A DNA stretch of 5,329 nucleotides from Hydrogenothermaceae bacterium (GTDB lineage: Bacteria > Aquificota > Aquificia > Aquificales > Hydrogenothermaceae): the NCBI GenBank assembly GCA_026985705.1, contig JALSPY010000019.1:1-5329 (forward strand), in the 5' to 3' direction. Below, in pieces: positions 1-5,329 of the stretch. The position numbers were made by a program, and so were the translations under genes. The notes beneath the pieces were generated by a model. It searched no databases. It saw only the letters and a program-made list of their open reading frames with translations, and was not told the DNA's origin. The first letter of the stretch is position 1, and each line of letters opens with the position of its first letter.

Positions 1-70
1 TAAATTTTAAATTGCTAGAAAATAAACTCTAAAGTTCTTTTATCTATCTGAAGGAATTAATTAATTGAAG

Positions 71-102
71 TTGCTAATAATCAATTTAAAGTAAGATAGT
101 AT
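71..102 (+). promoter_or_regulatory. Weak candidate promoter for the membrane protein gene and murB
   Basis: The 137 bases before the first gene are very AT-rich. TTGCTA (71-76) could be a -35 element, with TAAGAT (92-97, 15-bp spacer) or TAGTAT (97-102, 20-bp spacer) as a -10. Neither spacing is ideal, and such hexamers are common by chance in this composition. The rest of the leader (1-70) shows no gene. One frame is open from position 3 to a TAA at 30-32 and could be the last nine codons of an upstream gene, but that is too short to support. Confidence 0.25.
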
Positions 103-122
103 AAATACAAAAATTTTTGCCT

Positions 123-127
123 AGGAG
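123..127 (+). promoter_or_regulatory. Ribosome binding site that fixes the start of the DedA-like gene
   Basis: AGGAG lies 10 bases before the ATG at 138. A longer reading from a TTG at 117 would place this Shine-Dalgarno sequence inside the coding region and leave the TTG without one, so the ATG at 138 is preferred. Confidence 0.7.
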
Positions 128-137
128 ATTAAAATTA

Positions 138-608
138 ATGGAAAAATTAGTGGAAATTGCCCAGAATTTAGTTGAAAATTACGGTTATATAGGAATACTA
201 ATAATATCATTTACAGAAAGTATAATTCAACCTATACCACCTGACCCTTTTATATCAGGAGGAGCTATATTTGGTTTAAATCCATTTTGGGCTTCAGTTA
301 TCGCAACTATTGGAAGTGTATTAGGGGCAGTTGTGGGATATTTTTTAGGAAAGTTTTTAGGTGAACCTGTATTTAAAAAACTGTTTAAGGAAAGGTGGTA
401 TAACAAAGGAGAAATCCTGTTTAGAAAGTATGGTATTTGGGCAGTTATTGTAGCTGCTATTACTCCAATACCTTTTAAAGCGGTGTGTTGGCTAGCTGGA
501 ATTTTTGAGATGCCTATAGGTGGTTTTATTATAGCTTCAATTGTTGGAAGATTTCCTAGATTTTTATTTGTTGCATTTTTTAGTAAGTGGGTATCATCAT
601 TATTTTAA
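138..608 (+). CDS. VTT/DedA-type (YqaA-like) integral membrane protein
   Basis: This is a 156-residue hydrophobic protein resembling the VTT domain (DedA, SNARE-associated, YqaA-like) family. Visible family features are an acidic and proline-rich segment in the first membrane-entering region (FTESIIQPIPPDPF, 25-38, with E27), a Gly-rich helix ending in GYFLGKFLG (67-75), a second re-entrant-like stretch with PIPFK (110-114) followed by WLAG (118-121), and a GRFPR motif (137-141) near the last helix. The length matches the short YqaA-like branch rather than full E. coli DedA (about 220 residues). DedA relatives are linked to membrane-potential homeostasis and to undecaprenyl-phosphate or phospholipid flipping, but the substrate cannot be read from this sequence. 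The start is the ATG after AGGAG. murB begins 25 bp downstream on the same strand, so co-transcription is likely. An undecaprenyl-phosphate role would suit a peptidoglycan neighbour, but this is inference only. Confidence 0.85.
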   Translation: MEKLVEIAQNLVENYGYIGILIISFTESIIQPIPPDPFISGGAIFGLNPFWASVIATIGSVLGAVVGYFLGKFLGEPVFKKLFKERWYNKGEILFRKYGIWAVIVAAITPIPFKAVCWLAGIFEMPIGGFIIASIVGRFPRFLFVAFFSKWVSSLF

Positions 609-633
609 AAAAAGTTTTATAAAGGGCTAAACT

Positions 634-1590
634 GTGGTGGATTTTGAAGAGAATGTAAATTTATCTAAATTTTGCACAATAAGAATAGGTGGAGTAGCAA
701 AAAGATTATATTTTCCTAGAAATTTAGATGATGTAATTCTTTTACAGAAAAAAGCTCAAGATGAAAACAAAAAATTTATTCCTATAGGTATAGGTAGCAA
801 CATAATTTTTAAAGATGGTTTAAGAGATGAGATATTTTTTTCAACATACTATCTAAAAGGATTAAATATATTTGATAGCAACGGAAATGTTTTTATAGAA
901 GCTGAAGCTGGAGTAAGTTTTAAACAGATTGTCTCAATAGTAAAGAAATTTAATCTGGAAGGTTTTGAAAATCTATCAGGTATTCCTGCAACTGTAGGTG
1001 GAGCTGTTGTAATGAATGCTGGAGCTTTTGGAAGTGAGATTTATGACATTTTAGAGAAGGTTTTTTGGATAGATAGGGAAGGTAATCTAATAGTTTCTAA
1101 TAAATCTCAAATTAAATATGGTTATAGATGGACACAGTTTCAAAAGGAAGGTTTTGTTTATAAAGCTGTTTTTAAGCTAAAAAAATCTAAAAAAAATATA
1201 TCTGAAATTATAAAAAAACATCTAATAGATAGAAATAGAAAGCAACCTTTAAATCTTCCTACTGGTGGCTCTACATTTAAAAATGTTTTACTAGATAAAA
1301 ACTATTTAAAATCAAATGATTTTAAAGAAAGTTTAAAAAAATTTAACTTTAAATTAAATGATATTGAAGATACTCAAAAAATTCTTTTGCCTGCCGGTTA
1401 TCTTTTAGATAAGTCTGGTTTAAAGGGATACAGAATAGGAGATGTAGGTTTTTCCGAAAAACATGCAAATTTCACAGTTAACTATGGAAATGGAAAGTTT
1501 AGTGATTTTGAAAAATTAATTAATATTGCAAAGGAAAAAGTTAAAACTAATTTTGGAATAGAGCTAAAACTGGAAATGAAAGTTATATAA
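634..1590 (+). CDS. murB: UDP-N-acetylenolpyruvoylglucosamine reductase MurB
   Basis: This cytoplasmic FAD enzyme reduces UDP-GlcNAc-enolpyruvate to UDP-MurNAc with NADPH, the second committed step of peptidoglycan synthesis. The FAD-binding part shows CTIRIGG (14-20), GIGSN (52-56) and SGIPATVGGA (115-124) followed by MNAGAFGSE (127-135). Catalytic residues, placed by comparison with E. coli R159, S229 and E325, are R165 in YGYRWTQF, S213 in TGGSTFKN and E314 near the C-terminus (KLEMKVI). The fold looks like type II MurB. It is 318 residues long, and about 30 of these are an extra segment between GSTFKN (212-217) and AGYLLDKSGLKG (254-265), where most homologues have only a few residues. 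The start is GTG at 634, 7 bases after AAGGG (622-626). A second GTG at 637 is almost as good and changes the protein by one residue. The gene follows the DedA-like gene by 25 bp and converges on aclA. Confidence 0.96.
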   Translation: MVDFEENVNLSKFCTIRIGGVAKRLYFPRNLDDVILLQKKAQDENKKFIPIGIGSNIIFKDGLRDEIFFSTYYLKGLNIFDSNGNVFIEAEAGVSFKQIVSIVKKFNLEGFENLSGIPATVGGAVVMNAGAFGSEIYDILEKVFWIDREGNLIVSNKSQIKYGYRWTQFQKEGFVYKAVFKLKKSKKNISEIIKKHLIDRNRKQPLNLPTGGSTFKNVLLDKNYLKSNDFKESLKKFNFKLNDIEDTQKILLPAGYLLDKSGLKGYRIGDVGFSEKHANFTVNYGNGKFSDFEKLINIAKEKVKTNFGIELKLEMKVI

Positions 1591-1593
1591 ATC

Positions 1594-1625
1594 TAATAAA
1601 AAAGAAAAGAAAGGGCTGAAAGCCC
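1594..1625 (-). terminator. Rho-independent terminator of the aclBA operon
   Basis: A hairpin has stem GGGCT (1613-1617), a 3-base loop and stem AGCCC (1621-1625). Read on the - strand it is followed by a long T-rich run (the complement of 1594-1612, a purine-only A-rich stretch), as expected of an intrinsic terminator 12 bp after the aclA stop codon. On the + strand the hairpin is followed by ATTTG and then A residues, so it would be a poor terminator for murB. The stem is only five base pairs but mostly G-C. Confidence 0.75.
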
Positions 1626-1637
1626 ATTTGAAAAATT

Positions 1638-3485
1638 TTACTCTTCTGGTCTTTTAACATCGTATAAGATATCATCAAACGGATGTCTGTATAATGGCAT
1701 ATCAAGTCTTTTTTCATCTAGATAATGTCCTATGAAACCTATTGTTCTTCCTAATACAAAGAATGCGTTAAATGCACCTGCATTTATAAGCTCATCTATC
1801 TCTTTATCAGAGTATCCTAAAGCTCTAAACATATCTACAAGTAAAACTCCAATAGTTCCGTCAACATTTAGTATTAGATTTTCCTTCTTAGAAGTTGTCA
1901 CTTTTTCTACTTCTAAAGCGTAGTCTAGTAAATCAGTTGAAGGGAAGTTGTTTTTAGCATAGTTTTTAAGTAATTCAACCCTCTTATCTGGGTTTTTGAT
2001 AGATTTAATTCTATGTCCAATTCCCGGTATAGGTATCTTTTCAACATTTTTCATATAATCTACAAATTCGTAAGGGTCCATCTCTTTCTCTTGAGCCATC
2101 TTGAAGTATTTAGCCGCTCCGTCTATAGCTCCACCAAATCTTGGTCCTATTGTTAGTATACCTGTTACTATAGAAGACATTAAATCTTTTCCAGCTCTAG
2201 CTGTTACTTTTGTATTGTGAGCTCCAGAAACTGCTGGTCCGTGGTCAGCAACAACTTTAATAACCATATCTATAAAGTTTGATGCCCATTCTGGGAATTT
2301 CTTTTTAAACCATAGTAAACCTATAACATCAGCTATAGAGTATCCTTTCTCTACAACTTCAGATATAGGAACTCCACAGTAAGTAGCTTCTTCTCCTCTA
2401 TCATCAGAGATTGTACATATAAAGTTAGTTGGTTTTCTAACTTTTCCTTCTTTTAACGCTTTAGCGTAGTCTTCAGGTATAGGTGGAACTTCTGGCTCTT
2501 TAATTTCAGGAATTTCTCCCTTAGCGTGTAATTCTTCATAAACTCCTCTGATTAGCTCTGGTAAGTCATTAAATGATTTTGGAACGTATGCTCCAGCTTC
2601 TCTTAGAGCTTTGTTTTTAGCATCAGCTGTTTCCCTTTCAGCTCCAGCTTTTGCTCCAGCGTGTCCAAACTGAACCTCTCCACCGAAATGTTTAGAGATT
2701 GTTCCTATACACCAAGCTATTACAGGTTTAGTAATTCTTCCGTCCTTTATAGCTTCAGCTACTCTATACTCTAACTCCCCTCCAACTTCCCCAAGTAATA
2801 CCATCATTTTAACTTGAGGGTTTTTTTCAAATCTTAACATATGGTCTAGGAAATCACTTCCCGGAAATCTATCTCCACCTATTGCTATACCTTCAGCTAG
2901 ACCATTAGCATTTCTAGATATTATGTTTGATAACTCGTTGAATAATCCTCCAGACCTTGTTACTAAACCTACTGAACCGGGTCTATGTAATTTAGAGTTA
3001 ATTATGTTTTGGATTGTTCCACCTGTGTTCGCAATTCTGAAAGCTCCCGGAGCAATTCCACCAACAGTAGCAGGTCCAATTATCCATTTACCTAATTTTT
3101 TAGCTTTAACTCTCATAGTTCTAGCAAATCTTTCAGGAATTCCCTCTGCAGTTATAGCAATTGTTCTGATTGTAGGTATATCTAAAGCTTCCATAGTAAC
3201 ATTGTAAGCTGTTCTGAACGAGGCAAAGTTTAATAACACATCTGCTTCAGGAAAATCTTTAGCTGCATCTTCAGTAGATTTATATATAGGTATCATTATC
3301 TCTTTTGTTCCATAGAAAAACTTATCAAACTTTCTAGATTGAGTTGGAGCAACTATTGCAACTATTGAAGGGCTTCTTCCAACAACATAGTCATAATCTA
3401 ACATTCTTTGAATTGCATTTCTATTTAGGTTCCAGAATATAGCCTTTGTGTCTTTATCAAATAATAAGTATTCAGGTTTGCTCAT
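1638..3485 (-). CDS. aclA: ATP-citrate lyase large subunit AclA (CoA ligase plus citrate-synthase-homology module)
   Basis: With AclB this subunit makes ATP-citrate lyase: citrate + ATP + CoA give acetyl-CoA, oxaloacetate, ADP and phosphate. This lets the TCA cycle run in reverse for CO2 fixation. The 615 residues align by eye with the C-terminal half of human ACLY. Residues 1-330 are succinyl-CoA-synthetase-alpha-like, with GPATVGGIAPGAF (137-149), the GEVGG turn (232-236) and FGHAGAKAG (273-281), whose H275 is the phosphohistidine (human H760). Residues about 335-352 are a Pro/Glu-rich linker. Residues 353-615 are the citrate-synthase-homology lyase module, with catalytic H415 (VADHGPAVSGAH), H491 (GIGHR) and D542 (NVDG), matching human H900, H975 and D1026. 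The length fits Chlorobium AclA (about 610). The start ATG is preceded by a strong AAGGAGG seven bases upstream. aclB lies 61 bp upstream on the same strand. No damage is seen. Confidence 0.97.
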   Translation of the reverse strand: MSKPEYLLFDKDTKAIFWNLNRNAIQRMLDYDYVVGRSPSIVAIVAPTQSRKFDKFFYGTKEIMIPIYKSTEDAAKDFPEADVLLNFASFRTAYNVTMEALDIPTIRTIAITAEGIPERFARTMRVKAKKLGKWIIGPATVGGIAPGAFRIANTGGTIQNIINSKLHRPGSVGLVTRSGGLFNELSNIISRNANGLAEGIAIGGDRFPGSDFLDHMLRFEKNPQVKMMVLLGEVGGELEYRVAEAIKDGRITKPVIAWCIGTISKHFGGEVQFGHAGAKAGAERETADAKNKALREAGAYVPKSFNDLPELIRGVYEELHAKGEIPEIKEPEVPPIPEDYAKALKEGKVRKPTNFICTISDDRGEEATYCGVPISEVVEKGYSIADVIGLLWFKKKFPEWASNFIDMVIKVVADHGPAVSGAHNTKVTARAGKDLMSSIVTGILTIGPRFGGAIDGAAKYFKMAQEKEMDPYEFVDYMKNVEKIPIPGIGHRIKSIKNPDKRVELLKNYAKNNFPSTDLLDYALEVEKVTTSKKENLILNVDGTIGVLLVDMFRALGYSDKEIDELINAGAFNAFFVLGRTIGFIGHYLDEKRLDMPLYRHPFDDILYDVKRPEE

Positions 3486-3492
3486 TTAATTA

Positions 3493-3499
3493 CCTCCTT
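3493..3499 (-). promoter_or_regulatory. Strong ribosome binding site of aclA
   Basis: On the - strand AAGGAGG lies 7 bases before the aclA ATG. It is close to a perfect anti-Shine-Dalgarno match and suggests strong independent initiation, which suits stoichiometric production with AclB. The rest of the 61-bp aclB-aclA gap is AT-rich, with no hairpin or convincing promoter. Confidence 0.8.
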
Positions 3500-3546
3500 T
3501 TTCATTTTTAGTCAAAGTTTTAAATGTAAAAATAGAAGAAAAATTT

Positions 3547-4860
3547 TTAAGCAACCTCTTTTGTATCGTCATCTATTGCTTTTTTTACTATCTCTGTCAT
3601 ATGAGTTTCAGGTCCATAAACCTCTATAGGTAATCCTAATTCTTCAGCTGCCTGTTTAATTCTCTTTAATCCTATTTCATAGTTTGGTCCACCCCTTCTT
3701 ACATAAATTCTAATTCCAACTTCCCTTAATTTATCTGCATACTCTTTCATTGCATCAATAATTCCATCAAAAGTCTTTGCAACATCTGTAAAGTTAGCTA
3801 TAGCTCCACCTATTATTAAGATTTTTGGTTTTCCTGAAGAATGTTTCTGTCTAGTCATTAAATCAAAAACAGTTTTTACATACTCTCTAGTTTCTGTTCT
3901 GGAAGGGTTTCCTGAATACTCTCCATAGTTTGCTAACTCCTTAACCCATCCTAAATCTGCTACAGTATCAGCGTAAACAACAGATGCACCTCCACCTGCA
4001 ACAAGTGTCCAAATTCGTCCTTCAGGGTTTAAGATAGTTAGTTTTAAAGATGCACCAGATTTTTCATCCATCTCTTTAATATACTTTTCCTCAGGTGTTA
4101 AATCTCTACCAAATCCAGCTGGAAATTCTATATCTCCCCACTTTCTACCTGCCACAAATTGAGCAGTATCATCTAACTTACCAACAAAGTCTAATGGATA
4201 AATTTTATTTCCTACCATTACTAATGGGTTAATCTCTAGGTATGCGAAATGTAAATCTCTGAATAGTTTATATAGTCTATAAACAAAGTCTGCATATTTC
4301 TCTTTATCCTTTATGTCAGCAGGAACATTTTCAGAGATTATTTTCTTAATCTCCTCATCAGAGGCAGTAATAGGTATTCTTACTTCTACAACTTTATCCC
4401 AATTCTCCTCTACATCTATACCACCGAAGGCAGACATATATATAATGTCTTCATCTTCTCCAGTTGTCATTGCAACATAATACTCTTCTTCAGGTTTATG
4501 AGGAACAAATGGTTCAACTAAAAAGTGTGTTAAATGTCCTTTAACTCCGTTAATTTCCGTTTCTTCAGCCATTTTTTGTTTTATCCATTCTTTAACATCT
4601 TCCCACTTAACATCTCCCGGTTTTTCTTTTTTAAATAGAATTAATCCAAGCTTTCCTCTTTTTCCAAAGAGCATATCAGGTTTAGCAACTAATGGAGTAT
4701 CTGACACCCAAGGGTAATTTTGAGGAATTTCCTCTAAGTCTGTCTCTGGGGTAATTAGTATTGATTTGAAATCATAGATAAATTCATCTCCAAAGTATTC
4801 TTTCCAGTTGTTAGCTAGTATTTTCTTACCATCATACTCTCTTATACCTCTCTGAGCCAT
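3547..4860 (-). CDS. aclB: ATP-citrate lyase small subunit AclB (ATP-grasp and citrate-binding)
   Basis: This is the partner of AclA. It binds ATP and citrate and supports formation of the phosphorylated citryl intermediate in the cytoplasm. The 437 residues match the N-terminal part of human ACLY throughout. Residues 1-240 are the ATP-grasp (SCS-beta-like) region, with VAKPD (58-62), KRGKLGL (67-73), FLVEPFVPH (113-121), YLEINPLV (207-214) and D224/D230 in the metal-binding stretch. Residues about 241-430 are the CoA-ligase-like, citrate-binding region, with WGDIEFPAGFGR (241-252), SGASLKLT (268-275), VAGGGASVVYADT (287-299), NYGEYSG (311-317), GGAIANFTDV (351-360) and VRRGGPNY (387-394). 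N356, T358 and R389 correspond to human citrate ligands N346, T348 and R379. The ATG has GGAGG six bases upstream. The order aclB-aclA, with aclB first, is also found in green sulfur bacteria. Bacterial AclB proteins are commonly near 400 residues, so this one is slightly long. Confidence 0.97.
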   Translation of the reverse strand: MAQRGIREYDGKKILANNWKEYFGDEFIYDFKSILITPETDLEEIPQNYPWVSDTPLVAKPDMLFGKRGKLGLILFKKEKPGDVKWEDVKEWIKQKMAEETEINGVKGHLTHFLVEPFVPHKPEEEYYVAMTTGEDEDIIYMSAFGGIDVEENWDKVVEVRIPITASDEEIKKIISENVPADIKDKEKYADFVYRLYKLFRDLHFAYLEINPLVMVGNKIYPLDFVGKLDDTAQFVAGRKWGDIEFPAGFGRDLTPEEKYIKEMDEKSGASLKLTILNPEGRIWTLVAGGGASVVYADTVADLGWVKELANYGEYSGNPSRTETREYVKTVFDLMTRQKHSSGKPKILIIGGAIANFTDVAKTFDGIIDAMKEYADKLREVGIRIYVRRGGPNYEIGLKRIKQAAEELGLPIEVYGPETHMTEIVKKAIDDDTKEVA

Positions 4861-4866
4861 TTATAT

Positions 4867-4871
4867 CCTCC
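4867..4871 (-). promoter_or_regulatory. Ribosome binding site of aclB
   Basis: On the - strand GGAGG (within AGGAGGAT) lies 6 bases before the ATG of aclB. It supports the assigned start, which also matches the expected N-terminus of the family. Confidence 0.8.
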
Positions 4872-4894
4872 TGTAATAAATAAAATTTCTAAAA

Positions 4895-4922
4895 ATTATA
4901 TCAGAATTTAAAACAGTGTTAT
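4895..4922 (-). promoter_or_regulatory. Extended -10 promoter of the aclBA operon
   Basis: Reading the - strand, a perfect extended -10, TGATATAAT, lies at 4903-4895. ATAACA (4922-4917), a 4-of-6 match to the -35 consensus, is 16 bp upstream. Transcription would start near 4888, giving a leader of about 28 bases that contains the aclB ribosome binding site. This leader is too short for a riboswitch. The assignment rests on the housekeeping sigma consensus alone. Confidence 0.6.
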
Positions 4923-4936
4923 AAAAATGTTTAAGT

Positions 4937-4966
4937 TTGATATTAAAGATTTTTATATAATATAAA
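4937..4966 (+). promoter_or_regulatory. Candidate promoter of the resB-like gene
   Basis: TTGATA (4937-4942, 5 of 6) and TATAAA (4961-4966, 5 of 6) are separated by 18 bp on the + strand. A perfect TATAAT at 4956-4961 overlaps but would be only 13 bp from TTGATA. The predicted start near 4973 leaves a leader of about 130 bases. The surrounding sequence is almost all A and T, so chance matches are a real concern. The -35 lies back to back with the acl promoter, about 14 bp away. Confidence 0.4.
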
Positions 4967-4974
4967 TAATCTTA

Positions 4975-4994
4975 TTAATAATAGTTATTATTAA
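4975..4994. repeat. Perfect 9-bp inverted repeat, possible operator
   Basis: TTAATAATA, GT, TATTATTAA form a 20-bp palindrome, perfect except for the two central bases. The two-base centre makes it a poor RNA hairpin but a reasonable dimeric repressor or activator site. It sits just after the predicted start of the resB-direction transcript and about 50 bp upstream of the acl -35. The binding protein is unknown, and extreme AT content lowers its significance. Confidence 0.35.
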
Positions 4995-5085
4995 ATAGTT
5001 ATATATGATAAAATTCAATTTTGTTGTATAGTTTATGAAGTAATTTAAATTTAATAGTTTTTAGGAAAGCTTTACTCTAAACAGT

Positions 5086-5091
5086 AGGAGG
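5086..5091 (+). promoter_or_regulatory. Ribosome binding site of the resB-like gene
   Basis: AGGAGG ends 11 bases before the ATG at 5103. The spacing is slightly long but far better than for the in-frame ATGs at 5118 and 5124, so 5103 is chosen as the start. Confidence 0.7.
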
Positions 5092-5102
5092 ATTTTTCTA
5101 TA

Positions 5103-5329
5103 ATGAAATATCTAAACATGATTATGGAAACTCTTTTTTCTTTAAAAACAACAATTTTTCTTTTACTTATATTTGGTGCAGTTGTAGGAGCGGCAACATT
5201 TATAGAAAATGATTTTGGAAGAGAAAGTGCATATGCGATTGTTTATGGGACAAAATGGTTTGAAATTCTGTTAACACTTTTAGTTATAAATTTGATAGGG
5301 AATATTTTTAAATATAAAATGTGGAAAAA
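5103..5329 (+). CDS. ResB/CcsB-like cytochrome c biogenesis protein, 5' part only
   Basis: The reading frame is open from the ATG to the window edge, giving the first 75 residues. It resembles the N-terminus of ResB/Ccs1 proteins and of the fused CcsBA proteins of Campylobacterota and relatives, which carry haem across the membrane and attach it to apocytochromes c (system II). It begins with a short amphipathic stretch (LFSLKTT, 11-17), then a first membrane helix (about 18-31). This runs into the recognisable ATFIENDFG motif (31-39), a short loop with AYAIVY (43-48), and a second helix starting KWFEILL and ending NLIGNIF (about 51-69). A basic segment (KYKMWK) then faces the cytoplasm. Whether the gene encodes ResB alone or a ResB-CcsA fusion lies outside the window. 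Its promoter region is shared, divergently, with aclBA. Confidence 0.8.
   Translation, partial: MKYLNMIMETLFSLKTTIFLLLIFGAVVGAATFIENDFGRESAYAIVYGTKWFEILLTLLVINLIGNIFKYKMWK

Noticed and set aside
1..60. Possible end of an upstream gene and a small AACT/AGTT hairpin
   Set aside because: Only nine codons are open before a stop, and the hairpin has a four-base-pair AT-rich stem. Neither can be told from chance.
117..137. An upstream TTG start adding seven residues to the DedA-like protein
   Set aside because: The Shine-Dalgarno AGGAG lies within this stretch and is well spaced for the ATG at 138. The added residues do not resemble the family N-terminus.
1732..1923. Open frame of 63 codons on the + strand
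   Set aside because: It lies wholly antisense to the conserved C-terminal part of aclA, has no ribosome binding site of note, and its protein resembles nothing known.
2923..3207. Open frame of 94 codons on the + strand
   Set aside because: It is antisense to the conserved CoA-binding region of aclA. Its hydrophobic look comes from the complement of Gly/Asn/Ala-rich coding sequence.
3487..3515. Possible internal promoter between aclB and aclA (TTGACT and TAATTA, 17-bp spacer, - strand)
   Set aside because: The -10 match is poor and lies almost at the aclA start codon, downstream of its ribosome binding site. A transcript from it would lack that site.
4861..5102. Riboswitch or small RNA in the divergent region
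   Set aside because: The acl leader is only about 28 bases. The rightward leader is almost all A and T with no stable G-C stems or conserved core.
1..5329. CRISPR array, tRNA, rRNA, insertion sequence or defence system
   Set aside because: No regularly spaced repeats, RNA-gene cores, transposase-like frames or terminal inverted repeats were seen. The window is almost fully explained by housekeeping and carbon-fixation genes.

Overview
The window reads as chromosomal DNA from a thermophilic, chemolithoautotrophic bacterium of the Aquificales, most plausibly the Hydrogenothermaceae (Sulfurihydrogenibium/Persephonella-like). The reasons are the strongly AT-rich, Lys/Ile-rich coding style, a two-subunit bacterial ATP-citrate lyase, a Gram-negative-type MurB, and the start of a ResB-type cytochrome c biogenesis gene. 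The lineage is inferred from protein resemblance and composition, not from a marker gene.

Layout. Positions 1-137 are an AT-rich leader with only a weak candidate promoter. Two + strand genes follow: a small VTT/DedA-type (YqaA-like) membrane protein (138-608) and, 25 bp later, murB (634-1590), probably one transcript. They converge on the two-gene aclBA operon, which lies on the - strand (aclB 3547-4860, then aclA 1638-3485). The 47-bp gap between murB and aclA holds a hairpin that is a good terminator only for the acl direction. Upstream of aclB, an AT-rich divergent region (4861-5102) carries a strong extended -10 promoter facing acl, a plausible promoter facing right, and a 20-bp palindrome. 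The final + strand gene, from 5103, is a resB/ccsB-like gene cut by the window edge.

Function. AclB (ATP-grasp and citrate-binding part) and AclA (CoA-ligase part plus a citrate-synthase-homology module) together form ATP-citrate lyase. This enzyme cleaves citrate to acetyl-CoA and oxaloacetate and is the diagnostic step of the reductive TCA cycle, so the cell probably fixes CO2 this way. All catalytic residues I could place by comparison with human ACLY are present. murB serves peptidoglycan precursor synthesis, and the ResB-like protein serves cytochrome c maturation for respiration. No mobile element, CRISPR array, tRNA, rRNA or defence system is visible, and I found no convincing undescribed system. 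The points most worth a second look are a roughly 30-residue insertion in the MurB active-site domain and the compact divergent control region with its palindrome.
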